The notes under the pieces were generated by a model. It saw only the letters and a program-made list of their open reading frames with translations, made no database searches and was not told where the DNA came from. Below, piece by piece: positions 1 through 9,750 of a stretch of DNA of 64,000 nucleotides (position 1 is the first letter of the stretch; each line of letters opens with the position of its first letter). This stretch comes from Nakamurella leprariae. Lineage in GTDB: Bacteria > Actinomycetota > Actinomycetes > Mycobacteriales > Nakamurellaceae. The stretch lies in NCBI RefSeq assembly GCF_016918035.1, contig NZ_JAERWK010000023.1:124001-188000 (forward strand). The letters are read 5' to 3'. The translations under genes and the position numbers were made by a program.

Positions 1-141
1 TCGGACCAGCCGGTTCATCAGCCTAGTTGCCCGGATGCGGCCGGGGCACACAGACCGAGCGCCCGCACCTGCCGTGTCAGCCCGCGGGCGCCGTGTCACA
101 GTGGGACGGCCGCCCGTCGCAGCTGAGCCGGAGGTCAGGGG

Positions 142-1767
142 ATGGATGCGATCACCGCACCGCCGCCACCGCGCAACGAACCGGTCTGCGACCACGCCCC
201 GGGCAGCGCCGAGCGGGCCGACCTGCTCGCCGCGCTGGACGAGTTCGCCGAACCCCGCGAGCTCCCCGCGGTCATCGGCGACCGGCGCCGTCCGGGTTCC
301 GGACCGCAGTTCGACGTGCGGGCGCCGCACGACCACCGGCGGGTGCTGGCGGTCAGTGCGGCCGCCGACGCAGATGACGCCCGGCTCGCCGTCCAGGCCG
401 CGCTGGCCGCGGCCGTGCCGTGGCGGGAGACGCCGTTCGACGAGCGGGCCGCCGTGCTGCTGCGCGCAGCCGAGCTGCTGGCCGGTCCCTGGCGGGCCCG
501 GATGAACGCGGCGACCATGCTCGGGCAGGGCAAGACGATCCAGCAGGCCGAGATCGACGCCGCCTGCGAGCTCATCGACTTCTGGCGGTTCAACGTCACC
601 TTCGCCCGGCAGCTGCTGGCCGAGCAGCCACCGGCCCAGGCGCCCGGGGTGTGGAACCGCACCGATCACCGCCCGCTCGAGGGATTCGTCTGGGCCATCA
701 CCCCGTTCAACTTCACCTCCATCGCCGGGAATCTGCCGACCGCGCCGGCCCTGATGGGCAACGTGGTGATCTGGAAGCCCTCGCCGACCCAGCAGCTGGC
801 CGCCTCGCTCACCCTGGACCTGCTGTTCGAGGCGGGACTGCCGCCCGGGGTGATCAACCTGCTGCCCGGCCGCGGCCCGGAGATCGCCGAGGTGCTGCTG
901 GCCGAGCCGGAGCTGGCCGGCATCCACTTCACCGGGTCCACCGAAACCTTCCAGCAGTTGTGGCGCACGGTGGGGGAGCGGATCGCCGGGTACCGCACCT
1001 ATCCGCGGCTGGTCGGCGAGACCGGCGGCAAGGACTTCGTGATCGCCCACCCGTCGGCCGACCCGCAGGCCCTGGTCCCCGCGCTGCTGCGCGGGGCGTT
1101 CGAGTACTCCGGGCAGAAGTGCTCGGCGGCGTCGCGCGCCTACCTGCCCGAGTCGCTGTGGCGCCGGGTCCGCGACGAGCTGGCGGAGCGCACCGAAGCG
1201 CTGTCGGTCGGGGCCGTCACCGACCTGAGCGCGTTCACCTCGGCGGTGATCGACCGTCCCGCCTTCGACCGGTGCTCGGCCGCGCTGCGGCGGGCGCACG
1301 CGACGGACTCGATCAGCGTGCTGGCCGGCGGCACCGCGGATGACGAGGTCGGCTGGTTCGTCCGGCCCACCGTGCTGCACGGGACCGACCCGCGGGACGA
1401 GATGTTCTCCACCGAGTACTTCGGGCCCATCCTGTCGGTGGCGGTGTACCCGGACGACCGTTTCGAGCAGGTGCTGCGCGAGGTCGACACCGCCTCGCCG
1501 TACGGGTTGACCGGGGCCGTGTTCGCCCGGGACCGGGCCGCGCTGCACACCGCGCAGCACGCGCTCCGGTTCACCGCCGGCAACTTCTACCTCAACGACA
1601 AGCCCACCGGGGCGGTCGTCGGCCAGCAGCCGTTCGGTGGTTCCCGCGCGTCCGGGACCAACGACAAGGCCGGAAGCGTCGGCAATCTCGCCCGCTGGAC
1701 GTCGCCCCGCACGATCAAGGAGACGTTCCTGCCCGCCCCCGGCGTGACCTACCCGCATCAGGGCTGA
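142..1767 (+). CDS. pruA: L-glutamate gamma-semialdehyde (1-pyrroline-5-carboxylate) dehydrogenase
   Basis: This NAD-dependent aldehyde dehydrogenase oxidises glutamate semialdehyde to glutamate, the second step of proline degradation in the cytoplasm. At 541 aa it has the usual length of the monofunctional enzyme. The catalytic cysteine lies in SGQKCSA at about residue 327. The glycine-rich FTGST segment of the NAD site and the GETGGKDF block containing the general-base region come before it, and GGSRASGTNDKAG is near the C-terminus. The start ATG is preceded by GGAGG with 7-nt spacing. The proline dehydrogenase gene follows after 3 nt, so the two enzymes are almost certainly co-transcribed. 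This corresponds to the split PruA/PruB arrangement of actinobacteria rather than fused PutA. Confidence 0.96.
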   Translation: MDAITAPPPPRNEPVCDHAPGSAERADLLAALDEFAEPRELPAVIGDRRRPGSGPQFDVRAPHDHRRVLAVSAAADADDARLAVQAALAAAVPWRETPFDERAAVLLRAAELLAGPWRARMNAATMLGQGKTIQQAEIDAACELIDFWRFNVTFARQLLAEQPPAQAPGVWNRTDHRPLEGFVWAITPFNFTSIAGNLPTAPALMGNVVIWKPSPTQQLAASLTLDLLFEAGLPPGVINLLPGRGPEIAEVLLAEPELAGIHFTGSTETFQQLWRTVGERIAGYRTYPRLVGETGGKDFVIAHPSADPQALVPALLRGAFEYSGQKCSAASRAYLPESLWRRVRDELAERTEALSVGAVTDLSAFTSAVIDRPAFDRCSAALRRAHATDSISVLAGGTADDEVGWFVRPTVLHGTDPRDEMFSTEYFGPILSVAVYPDDRFEQVLREVDTASPYGLTGAVFARDRAALHTAQHALRFTAGNFYLNDKPTGAVVGQQPFGGSRASGTNDKAGSVGNLARWTSPRTIKETFLPAPGVTYPHQG

Positions 1768-1770
1768 CCG

Positions 1771-2715
1771 ATGGATCCGCTGGGAAATCTGCTGCTCGCC
1801 GCGTCCGCGCGCCCGGAGGTGCGGACCGCCCTGCTGCGCGTCCCGGTCACCCGCCGGGTGGTGCAGCGGTTCGTGGCCGGGGACACCGTGGCCGACGCCG
1901 TCCGGGTGGTGGCCCGGCTCCGGGACCGTGGCCTGCCGGTCAGCCTGGACCACCTGGGCGAGCAGCATACGGACGCGGAGTCGGCCACGGCCGCCGTCGA
2001 GGCCACGCTGGGCTCCCTGGACGCGCTCGCGGCGGCGGGACTCTCCGCGGGCAGCGAGGTGTCGGTGAAGCTGTCGGCCATCGGACAGGCCGTGGCCGGA
2101 AGTGGCTCCGAGGCCGTCGCCCTGGCCACGCGCAACGCCCGGCGCATCGCTGACGCAGCCGCGGCGGTGGGCGCGCTGGTCACGCTGGACGCGGAGGACG
2201 CCGGCACGATCGACGACCTGCTGCAGGTGCACGCCGAACTGCGGCGGCACCACCCGGATGTCGGGGTGGTGCAGCAGGCGATGCTCCGCCGCACGGAGTC
2301 GGAGCTGCCCGGGCTGGCGGCGTCGGGAGCGCGGATCCGGTTGGTCAAGGGGGCCTACGCGGAACCGCCCGAGGTCGCCCACCAGGACCGCGCCGCGGTG
2401 GACCGGGCCTACGCGCGGTGCCTGGCGGTGCTGATGGCCGGCCCCGCCCACCCGATGGTGGCGACCCACGATCCGCGGTGCATCGTCCTGGCCGGGGAGT
2501 TGGCCGGCCGCACCGGGCGGAGTGCGCAGGACTGGGAACACCAACTGCTGTACGGCATCCGACCGCAGGAGCAGCAGCGGCTGGTCGACGCCGGCCGGCG
2601 GGTGCGGGTCTACGTGCCGTGGGGGACCGAGTGGTACGGCTACTTCACCCGGCGGCTGGCCGAACGCCCGGCCAATCTGCAGTTCTTCCTGCGGTCATTG
2701 GTGACGCATTCCTGA
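1771..2715 (+). CDS. pruB: Proline dehydrogenase (monofunctional)
   Basis: This FAD-dependent TIM-barrel enzyme oxidises L-proline to 1-pyrroline-5-carboxylate and hands its product to the dehydrogenase encoded 3 nt upstream. The 314-aa length is typical of the single-domain actinobacterial form. Diagnostic blocks are VSVKLSAIGQ near residue 95, RLVKGAYAEP near 190, LLYGIRPQEQQRL near 255, and the C-terminal PWGTEWYGYFTRRLAERP. The RRxxER residues of that last block bind the proline carboxylate in the family. The start was chosen for the tight spacing to pruA, although a strong ribosome binding site is not visible and translational coupling is likely. Confidence 0.95.
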   Translation: MDPLGNLLLAASARPEVRTALLRVPVTRRVVQRFVAGDTVADAVRVVARLRDRGLPVSLDHLGEQHTDAESATAAVEATLGSLDALAAAGLSAGSEVSVKLSAIGQAVAGSGSEAVALATRNARRIADAAAAVGALVTLDAEDAGTIDDLLQVHAELRRHHPDVGVVQQAMLRRTESELPGLAASGARIRLVKGAYAEPPEVAHQDRAAVDRAYARCLAVLMAGPAHPMVATHDPRCIVLAGELAGRTGRSAQDWEHQLLYGIRPQEQQRLVDAGRRVRVYVPWGTEWYGYFTRRLAERPANLQFFLRSLVTHS

Positions 2716-2735
2716 GACGGCCGATGCATTCCTGA
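2706..2735 (+). repeat. Short direct repeat across the pruB stop codon
   Basis: The 10-mer gcattcctga occurs at 2706-2715, where it ends in the pruB stop codon, and again at 2726-2735. The 20-bp period suggests a small local duplication at the gene end. No function is implied. Confidence 0.5.
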
Positions 2736-3434
2736 TCACCATCCCCGACCATCATCCTCGGATCTCGACGAGGTCGGCTGTCACTCCTGTCGCGCGCGAG
2801 CACCTGGCGGAGGCGATGAGCACAGCGGTCACTGCGCGGGGCGATCGGGTGAAACTGAGGGCACGATCGGTCGTGTCGTCCTCCCGGCGATCCCTCTGTG
2901 GTTCCCCTGGGTGTCCGTCGGCACGTTGCCGTGCCTGCTTCCCGGCTGGTCGTCACCCATTCCGATGAATTGCCCGCCATCGGCGTGAATCGACGATCCA
3001 GAAGCCCTCGTACTGTGCAGAGAGGCCATGACTCGAACTGGGGACGCGACCATGATCCCGATCGTCGTCAGTCGATTCCTCGGCCGACCGTGTCCGTCGA
3101 CAGACGTGCGGTCCTCGCTCCACGTGAAGGTGATCGCCGGGGTGACCCCTCCGGTGTCGCCTGTGCCGCCGGGCTCGTGTGTGCGAGCCGCCGGGAATGG
3201 CCCGTGCACACCGTCGTCACGGTGTCGCCGTGGACAACACGGGAACGGCCCTGGCGGCAGCCGGTCCGTTGATGATCGGGCGACCCGCCCGGATCGGTCC
3301 TGCTCGACAGACGGGAGAGCAACGATGCTCGACGATCGCAGCCGCAGGTGTTCTCGACTGCAGCAGACGGCATGCTGGGGGACCAGGGTCGGCTGATGGC
3401 CCGTCCCCGAGGACCTGGGCGGCCAGCTCGCCGG
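2716..3434. other. Intergenic region without a supported gene
   Basis: About 720 bases separate pruB from the convergent aldo/keto reductase. Short open frames exist on both strands. None has a convincing start, a consistent third-position G/C bias or a recognisable protein. The stretch looks slightly less GC-rich than the flanking genes. I see no RNA gene or strong terminator in it. Confidence 0.5.
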
Positions 3435-4403
3435 TCAGGCCGGCGGCGGGAAGATGGTGTCGATCTCGGCCAGGTCGGTCGGGGTCGGCGTCCAGGCCGA
3501 TCCCGCCTCGGCGTTGGCCACCACCTGCTCGGGCCGGGTCGCGCCGGCGATCACCGAGGCCACCGGGTCCTGGGCGAGCAGCCAGCCGAACGCCACGTGC
3601 AGCATGGTGAGCCCGCGGGCCTCGGCGAACATCTGCAGCCGGTCCAGCGCCTCCCAGGGCGCGGACTCCAGCAGCTCCGGTTTGATCCGGGCCAGCCGAC
3701 TGTCGGCCGGGGCGTGGCTGCGGGTGTACTTGCCCGACAGCAGGCCGTTGGCCAGCGGGAAGAACGGCAGCACCCCGACGCCGGCGGCGCGGGCGGCCGG
3801 CAGCAGCTCCCGTTCCAGTTCGCGCCGCAGCAGCGAGTACTCGTTCTGGGCTGAGACGAAGGGTGCCCGGCGTTCGGTGCGGGCGGTCCAGGCCGCGTCC
3901 GTCACCTGCCACCCGGCCAGGTTCGACGACCCGACGTAGCGCACGGTGCCGGCCTGGACCAACTCGTCCAGAGCGGCCAACGTCTCGTCGATCGGCGTGA
4001 CCGGGTCGGGCTCGTGCAGCTGGTACAGGTCGATCCAGTCGGTGCGCAGCCGCCGCAGTGAGGCGTGCACGGCGGCCCGGATGTAGCGACGGGAGCCGCG
4101 GGCGCCGTCCACCGGGCCGTTCGCGCCGTCGACGTCCAGCCCGAACTTGGTGGCCAGCACGATCTCGTCCCGGCGGCTGCCGAGCGCCTCGCCGAGCAAT
4201 GCCTCGCTGCGCCCGGCCGGCTGCCCGTACCGGTCGGCGGTGTCGAACAGGGTGATGCCGGCGTCGATCGCGGCGTGCACCACCGCCCGAGTGCCGGCCA
4301 GATCCTCGGTGGCCGTGCCGGGTCGGCCGAAGTTGTTGCATCCCAGGCCCGTGGTCGACACGGTGAGGCCGGAGCGCCCGAGTTGTCGTCTGCCGGTGGT
4401 CAT
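3435..4403 (-). CDS. Aldo/keto reductase
   Basis: This is a predicted NADPH-dependent oxidoreductase of the aldo/keto reductase superfamily, with a cytoplasmic TIM barrel. The substrate cannot be inferred. The catalytic tetrad is visible: Asp and Tyr in LFDTADRYGQP near residue 55, Lys in VLATKFG near 85, and His in LYQLHEPDP near 130. The C-terminal cofactor segment SVIAGATRPEQVVANAEA is characteristic of the family. The frame is open further upstream, but the internal ATG giving MTTGRRQLGRSGL matches the usual N-terminus of the family (322 aa), so I use it. The gene is isolated, transcribed toward pruB and divergent from the 5'-nucleotidase gene. Confidence 0.9.
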   Translation of the reverse strand: MTTGRRQLGRSGLTVSTTGLGCNNFGRPGTATEDLAGTRAVVHAAIDAGITLFDTADRYGQPAGRSEALLGEALGSRRDEIVLATKFGLDVDGANGPVDGARGSRRYIRAAVHASLRRLRTDWIDLYQLHEPDPVTPIDETLAALDELVQAGTVRYVGSSNLAGWQVTDAAWTARTERRAPFVSAQNEYSLLRRELERELLPAARAAGVGVLPFFPLANGLLSGKYTRSHAPADSRLARIKPELLESAPWEALDRLQMFAEARGLTMLHVAFGWLLAQDPVASVIAGATRPEQVVANAEAGSAWTPTPTDLAEIDTIFPPPA

Positions 4404-4696
4404 GGGCGCAGCGTAGAGGCGACGTCCGACGCTCACGCTCCGTGGCTTCCTCCGCGGGCTGCCCCGCTCGGGTGCTGACCGTGAGTGATGGTTCCGGGTG
4501 CGACATCTCGGTGTTCACCAGTTCGTCACGCCCCGGTCTCGTGGACTGTCGGATCCCGCAGGCATGATCCGAGCGCCGCTCGAACGAGCGGGCCGTGACC
4601 GGTGGTCACCGCCCGCCATCGGGCACGTCGACGACCACGAGAAGGAGGCCGGGTGTCCGGCAGCGCAGAGCGGTCCGAACCATCAGGAGGAGTCGC

Positions 4697-7600
4697 GTGA
4701 GCGAGGGACGAGCGAACGCGGCATCCGACCATCGGCGCAGCAGCAGTCCGGGGCGCGACGCGTCCGCCGCAGTACCCCGCCGCCGGGGCCGGTGGTTCGC
4801 CGCCGCGACCGTCGCGTTGGTCGGCGCCACCACGGTGGCCCTGCCCGCCGCCGCGGCCGCGGCACCCGTCCCGGGCTGGTTCGGATCGCTCGACCAGGCC
4901 ACCAACGGCGTGGTCAGCACCGTCTCCGGCTGGGCGCTCGACCCGGCCGACGTCAACGGCACGGCCGAGGTGCACATCTACGTCAACGGCGTGGGCCAGG
5001 CCAACCTGCAGGCCGACCTGGCCCGTCCCGACGTGAACGCCGCCTTCGACCTCACCGGCGGGCACGGCTTCTCGGCCGAGGTGGCCCTGCAGCCGGGCAG
5101 CAACGAGGTCTGCGCCTGGATCGTCCCGTCGGACGCGGCGGCCAGTGTGCTGATGGGCTGCGCCACGGCGCAGGGCCCGGGCCCGGCCCAGGGCTCCCTG
5201 GACGCGGCGTTCGTGGCTGCGCCCGGCACGGCGCAGCTCACCGGCTGGGCGCTCGATCCGAACGACGCGGCTGAGCCCACCGAGGTCCACGTCTACGTCG
5301 ACGGTGCTGGCTTCGCCTTCCCGGCGGACGGAGCCCGAGCCGACGTCAACGCGGTCCTGGGCGTCTCCGGCGACCACGGCTTCAGCGTCGAGGTCCCGCT
5401 GCAGGAGGGCGTGAACGACGTCTGCGCGTTCGCCATCGCACCGTCCGGCAACACCCTGCTGGGCTGCCGGACGATCCCGGGTTCGACGGCGGCGTTCGGT
5501 TCGCTCGACGCTGCCGTGGTCACCGTCACCGGTGACCAGATCGCACTGACCGGGTGGACCCTGGACCCGAACGCCCCGAACGCCGCCAGCGAGGTGCACG
5601 TCTACGTGGACGGCGTCGGGTACGCGCGCCAGTCGGTGCTGCCCCGCCCGGACGTCAACGCCGCGCTCGGCACCTCCGGTGATCACGGCTTCGCCGTGAC
5701 CGTGCCGCTGCCCGAGGGCGAGCACACCGTGTGCGTGTTCGCCGTGTCGGCCACCGGCAACGACAACTCGCTGCTGGACTGCGGGACGGCGGTCGGCGAG
5801 GACACCGGCCTGACCACGCTGAACCTGCTGAACATCAACGACTTCCACGGTCGCATCGACGACAACGCCGTGGCGGTGGCCGGAACCGTGGAGCAGCTCC
5901 GCGAGGCCGGCGACGCGGACACCACCCTGCTGCTGTCCGCGGGTGACAACATCGGTGCCTCGCTGTTCGCCTCGTCGGTCCAGCAGGACCAGCCGACCAT
6001 CGACATGCTGAACGCGATGGAGGTCTCGGCCTCGGCCGTCGGCAACCACGAGTTCGACCAGGGCTACCAGGATCTGGTCGGCCGCGTCATCGGCGGCGAG
6101 GACGGCAACGAGCCGGTCCACTTCCCGTACCTGGGCGCCAACGTCTACCTGGCCGGCACCGACGAGGAGCCGGCGCTGCAGGAGTACGCGGTGTTCGAGG
6201 TCGACGGCCTGCGGGTCGGCGTCATCGGCGCGGTGACCCTGGAGACCCCGTCGCTGGTCTCGCCCGGCGGCATCACCGAGATCACCTTCGGTGACCCGGT
6301 GGCGGCGGTGAACCGGGTCGCGGCCCAGCTGACCGACGGTGACGAGGACAACGGCGAGGCCGACGTGCTCATCGCCGAGTACCACGAGGGTGCCGGGGCC
6401 GGGACACCGGACGGTGCGACGCTGGAGGAGGAGATCGCCGGCGGCGGTGCCTTCGCCGAGATCGTCACCGGGACCTCGCCCGCGGTGGACGTGATCTTCA
6501 CCGGTCACACCCACAAGGAGTACGCGTGGCAGGCGCCGGTGCCGGGCAGCGACGGCACCCGCCCGGTGGTCCAGACCGGTTCCTACGGGGCCAACATCGG
6601 CACGGTCTCCCTGGTCGTCGACGAGGCGACCGGTGACGTCGAGGCATCCGTGGCCGCGAACGTGGTCCGCACCACCAGCAACGACGCCCAGCTGATCGAA
6701 GCCTATCCGCGGGTCGCCGCGGTCAGCGGCATCGTGGACGCTGCGCTGGCCGAGGCGGCCGAGGTCGGCGACACCCAGGTCGGCAGCGTCACCGCCGACA
6801 TCACCACCGCCTTCAGCGGGGGCAGCTGGTCGGGTGGCGTCTACGTCGGTCAGCCGGCCACGCCGGACAACCCGACGCCGGGCCGGGACGACCGGGCCAG
6901 CGAGTCGGCCCTGGGCGACCTGGTCGCCGACGCCCTGCGCGACAGCCTGGGCTCGGAGGACCGCGGCGGCGCCGAGCTGGCCGTGGTCAACCCCGGCGGG
7001 CTGCGGGCCGAGCTGCTGTACGGCGAGGACGGCGTGATCACCTACGCCGAGGCCAACGCGGTGCTGCCGTTCGTGAACAACCTGTGGACGACCACGCTGA
7101 CCGGCACGCAGCTGATCGAGCTGCTCAACCAGCAGTGGCAGACGGACGCCAACGGCAACGTGCCGTCGCGGCCGTACCTGCAGCTGGGACTGTCCGGCAA
7201 CGTCACCTACACGTTCGACGACAGCCTGCCGGCGGGGCAGCGGATCACCTCGGTCACCATCGACGGGGCGCCGCTGGACCCGGCGCGGGAGTACCGCGTC
7301 GGCACGTTCTCGTTCCTGATCACCGGGGGCGACAACTTCCGCGCCTTCACCGGTGGCACGGACGCGCGCGACTCCGGGCTGGTCGACCGGGACGCGTGGA
7401 TCGAGTACCTGGAGGCGAACCCCGGCCTGACCCCGGACTTCGCCCGTCAGGCCGTGGAGGTCGCGGGTGTTCCCGCCGAGGTCGCGGCCGGCGAGACGAT
7501 CGAGTTCCAGGTGTCGGGGTTGGACCTGACCAGCCTGGGCGCGCCGGAGAACATCGAGCTGGCCGTCCGGATCGGTGATGTCGAGCTGGCGCCGGTGACC

Positions 7601-7954
7601 GTGGCCGACGGCCAGGCCACCGTCGAGATCGACGTGCCGGCCGAGCTGAGCGGGGCGACCAGCATCGTGCTGACCGCCGCGCCGTCCCAGACCGTGGTCA
7701 CCATCCCGCTGACGGTCACGGCCGGCTCGGAGACCACCGTCCCGACGACGCCGAGCACCACGCCGGCCGATCCGACCGACGTCAGCACGACGCCGGCCGA
7801 GCCGGGCACCACCACGAGCACGACCTCGACGGCGCCGGAGACCACCGAGACCACCACCCCGGGGACCTCGACCTCCGGCACCACGACGACCAGCGCCATC
7901 CCGTCGTCCAGCACGACCAGCACGACGACGGCGAGCACCACGGCGCCGGCGTGA
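4697..7954 (+). CDS. Secreted bifunctional UDP-sugar hydrolase/5'-nucleotidase with N-terminal repeats
   Basis: This is an exported metallophosphoesterase of 1085 aa that probably releases phosphate and nucleosides from extracellular nucleotides. The GTG start has AGGAGG six bases upstream. A signal peptide follows a twin-arginine-rich stretch (about residues 28-56). Three copies of a module of about 95 aa come next (about 62-150, 158-250, 255-350), each with GWxLDP, xVxVYVDG, RPDVNA and GDHGF. The metallophosphatase domain begins near residue 372 with NINDFHGR, then GDNIG, GNHEFDQG near 449 and GHTHKEY near 602. The 5'-nucleotidase C-terminal domain spans about 690-915. The last 80 residues are a Thr/Ser/Pro-rich tail with no sorting motif or membrane anchor. 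The same repeat module recurs in the CAP protein at 44553-45662. Confidence 0.93.
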   Translation: MSEGRANAASDHRRSSSPGRDASAAVPRRRGRWFAAATVALVGATTVALPAAAAAAPVPGWFGSLDQATNGVVSTVSGWALDPADVNGTAEVHIYVNGVGQANLQADLARPDVNAAFDLTGGHGFSAEVALQPGSNEVCAWIVPSDAAASVLMGCATAQGPGPAQGSLDAAFVAAPGTAQLTGWALDPNDAAEPTEVHVYVDGAGFAFPADGARADVNAVLGVSGDHGFSVEVPLQEGVNDVCAFAIAPSGNTLLGCRTIPGSTAAFGSLDAAVVTVTGDQIALTGWTLDPNAPNAASEVHVYVDGVGYARQSVLPRPDVNAALGTSGDHGFAVTVPLPEGEHTVCVFAVSATGNDNSLLDCGTAVGEDTGLTTLNLLNINDFHGRIDDNAVAVAGTVEQLREAGDADTTLLLSAGDNIGASLFASSVQQDQPTIDMLNAMEVSASAVGNHEFDQGYQDLVGRVIGGEDGNEPVHFPYLGANVYLAGTDEEPALQEYAVFEVDGLRVGVIGAVTLETPSLVSPGGITEITFGDPVAAVNRVAAQLTDGDEDNGEADVLIAEYHEGAGAGTPDGATLEEEIAGGGAFAEIVTGTSPAVDVIFTGHTHKEYAWQAPVPGSDGTRPVVQTGSYGANIGTVSLVVDEATGDVEASVAANVVRTTSNDAQLIEAYPRVAAVSGIVDAALAEAAEVGDTQVGSVTADITTAFSGGSWSGGVYVGQPATPDNPTPGRDDRASESALGDLVADALRDSLGSEDRGGAELAVVNPGGLRAELLYGEDGVITYAEANAVLPFVNNLWTTTLTGTQLIELLNQQWQTDANGNVPSRPYLQLGLSGNVTYTFDDSLPAGQRITSVTIDGAPLDPAREYRVGTFSFLITGGDNFRAFTGGTDARDSGLVDRDAWIEYLEANPGLTPDFARQAVEVAGVPAEVAAGETIEFQVSGLDLTSLGAPENIELAVRIGDVELAPVTVADGQATVEIDVPAELSGATSIVLTAAPSQTVVTIPLTVTAGSETTVPTTPSTTPADPTDVSTTPAEPGTTTSTTSTAPETTETTTPGTSTSGTTTTSAIPSSSTTSTTTASTTAPA

Positions 7955-7971
7955 TCCGCTGAGCAGTCGGG

Positions 7972-8004
7972 GATCCCCCGGTCGACTCGGTCGACCGGGG
8001 GATC
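7972..8004 (+). terminator. Strong hairpin terminator after the 5'-nucleotidase gene
   Basis: There is a perfect 14-bp inverted repeat: gatcccccggtcga at 7972-7985, a 5-nt loop, then its exact complement at 7991-8004. It starts 18 bases after the stop codon. There is only a weak pyrimidine tract (tctcgttgt), as is common in high-GC actinobacteria. It probably ends transcription of the nucleotidase gene and shields the convergent gene downstream. Confidence 0.8.
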
Positions 8005-8114
8005 TCTCGTTGTCCGGGCGCCTCCGCGGCCTGGACGCGTCGGGCGCTGGTGACCGGGCGGACCCGTCGGTCGAGGGTCGGACCTCGTCGCTCAGGGGTC
8101 GGACGTGCCGGCGC

Positions 8115-9365
8115 TCAGCGGCGCCGGTCGGTGCCGCGGGGGTCGTCGGCCGGTGGGGCGCCGCCGTAGCCGGGCAGTGACACCTCGATCGACGGCATCG
8201 ACGGCATCGACGGCACCGACGGCACGGTCCGGGTCTCCGGGTCCGGCACGGCCGGCACGATCACGACGGTGCCACCCTGCCGAGGGCTCTCGGCCGGCGG
8301 TGCCGCTGGGGCCGCGGGCACGGCCGGAGCGGCCGGGGCTGCGGGTGCCGCCGGAGGCGGAGCGGCGGGCGGCTGAGCAGAGGAGGCGGTCGGACGTCGC
8401 TCGACGTTCCGGCCCTCGGTCAGCTCGGGCGGTGCCGCATTCGGCGCCGGCTCCGGTGCGACCGGGGCCTCGGTCCGCGGAGTGCGCGACCGCGGCGACG
8501 GAGCAGCCTCGGCGGGGCGGGCGGGTGCGGCGGACGGCGGCGCCGGAGCGGGAGCCGCTGGCGGGACAGCGGCGGCGTCCGTGACCGGGACGGCCGCGGA
8601 CGCCACCGGGGCCTGAGCCGGATCCGCGGACGTCACCTCGGATGACACCGCCGACGGCACCGCCGTGGTCGCGGCGGCCACCTGCTCGGTGGTGGGTGCC
8701 ACCACCTGCACCGAGCGCACCGCGGTGGCCGAGGTCGGCGGTGCCGTGGTCGACGACGGGACATCCACACCCGCCGGATCCACGGCGCCACCGGTCACCT
8801 CGAAGGTGATGACCACGCCGGTCACGACCACGGCCGCGGCGCCCACCACCGCGGCGAGCGTGCGACGACGGCCGGGCGGGCGTCCGGACGACGCGGGCGG
8901 CGGGCTGGTGGGCATGGACGGCAGCTCGGCGGACGGGTCGACGGGTGGTTCCTCCTCGGCCGGCCCGAGCAGTTCGGTGGTCAGGTCGGGCCATTGGGTC
9001 TCGGCCGCGGAGATGGGCGCCACGGGCACGACCGAGGGGTTCGCGACCGGCCGCCTGACCGCAGCCGGACCCGGTGCCGCACCGCCGGTTCGGATCGGGG
9101 CAGACCGGGGGTGTGGGAGCGTCGAACGCATCGTGACGCCCTGCGCCGCGTCGGCGGTGCGGTACTCCTCGAGCAACGCGGTCAGGGCCGCGGACCGGCT
9201 GAACCCGGAGGGTGGGACCGAGGTGGCTGCCTCGGCCCGGACGTCGGGCCCGGGCGTGCCGGCGGCGTGCCGTCCGCCCGACTCACCGTGATCGGCTGCT
9301 GTGCTTCCGCTCCCGTCGTCCGGCGCAGCGTGCAGACCGACCGACCGCGACTCTCGCGTGACCAC
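8115..9365 (-). CDS. Pro/Ala-rich single-pass membrane protein of unknown function
   Basis: I do not recognise this 416-aa protein. The N-terminal 160 or so residues are polar and low-complexity, with one better-structured patch near the start (RSAALTALLEEYRTADAAQG). One membrane span, LAAVVGAAAVVVTGVVITF, sits near the middle after a basic RRR stretch, so the C-terminal half is probably outside the cell. That half is very rich in Ala, Pro, Val and Thr and ends with repeated PSVPSMPSMPSIEV. The frame is open to a GTG at 9434, but the GTG at 9365 has GAGGGG with 6-nt spacing and is preferred. The gene converges on the 5'-nucleotidase terminator and diverges from the CPBP protease. A wall-spanning or regulatory role is only a guess. 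Confidence 0.65.
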   Translation of the reverse strand: MVTRESRSVGLHAAPDDGSGSTAADHGESGGRHAAGTPGPDVRAEAATSVPPSGFSRSAALTALLEEYRTADAAQGVTMRSTLPHPRSAPIRTGGAAPGPAAVRRPVANPSVVPVAPISAAETQWPDLTTELLGPAEEEPPVDPSAELPSMPTSPPPASSGRPPGRRRTLAAVVGAAAVVVTGVVITFEVTGGAVDPAGVDVPSSTTAPPTSATAVRSVQVVAPTTEQVAAATTAVPSAVSSEVTSADPAQAPVASAAVPVTDAAAVPPAAPAPAPPSAAPARPAEAAPSPRSRTPRTEAPVAPEPAPNAAPPELTEGRNVERRPTASSAQPPAAPPPAAPAAPAAPAVPAAPAAPPAESPRQGGTVVIVPAVPDPETRTVPSVPSMPSMPSIEVSLPGYGGAPPADDPRGTDRRR

Positions 9366-9750
9366 TGCTGACCCCCTCGTGCTGGATGGGGTTGTTGGTC
9401 CGGCCGTCACGTGCGGCCGGCGATCACTTCGCACCCCCCGACGCGCGGCAACCCCACTCGGCCCCAGCCTTTCACCTGATCGGACGTCGTGTCGAGCTTC
9501 GATATGGCAACTTCATGGCGTAGGGGCATCGTTGATCGTGTGGTGTACCACCGGATCTCGGTCGGGTCGCCGCACCGGGCGGTGCCGTCGCCGCTGAACA
9601 GCGACGACGGCCGACCACCCGGCACGGTCGGTGATCATCAGGTGCCTGGGTCGGCACGGTGCTTCGCCCGAGCCGAAGCCCTGCGACCATGGTCGCCAGG
9701 TCCACCGACCGACGGCGGACGTGCGGCGGATGTGCAAGAAGGACGTGCCC
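9366..9750. other. Divergent intergenic region
   Basis: About 385 bases lie between the minus-strand Pro/Ala-rich protein and the plus-strand CPBP protease, so promoters for both should lie here. Part of the stretch could extend the reading frame of the minus-strand gene if the GTG at 9434 is used. I see no RNA gene or clear operator. Confidence 0.45.

Noticed and set aside
2829-3396. Several overlapping short open frames between pruB and the aldo/keto reductase
   Set aside because: They cover each other on both strands, have no good ribosome binding site and no recognisable protein.
4526-6514. A 662-codon open frame antisense to the 5'-nucleotidase gene
   Set aside because: It lies opposite a gene with clear domains, starts in a non-coding leader and has the Arg/Gly/Asp/His-rich composition of a high-GC shadow frame.
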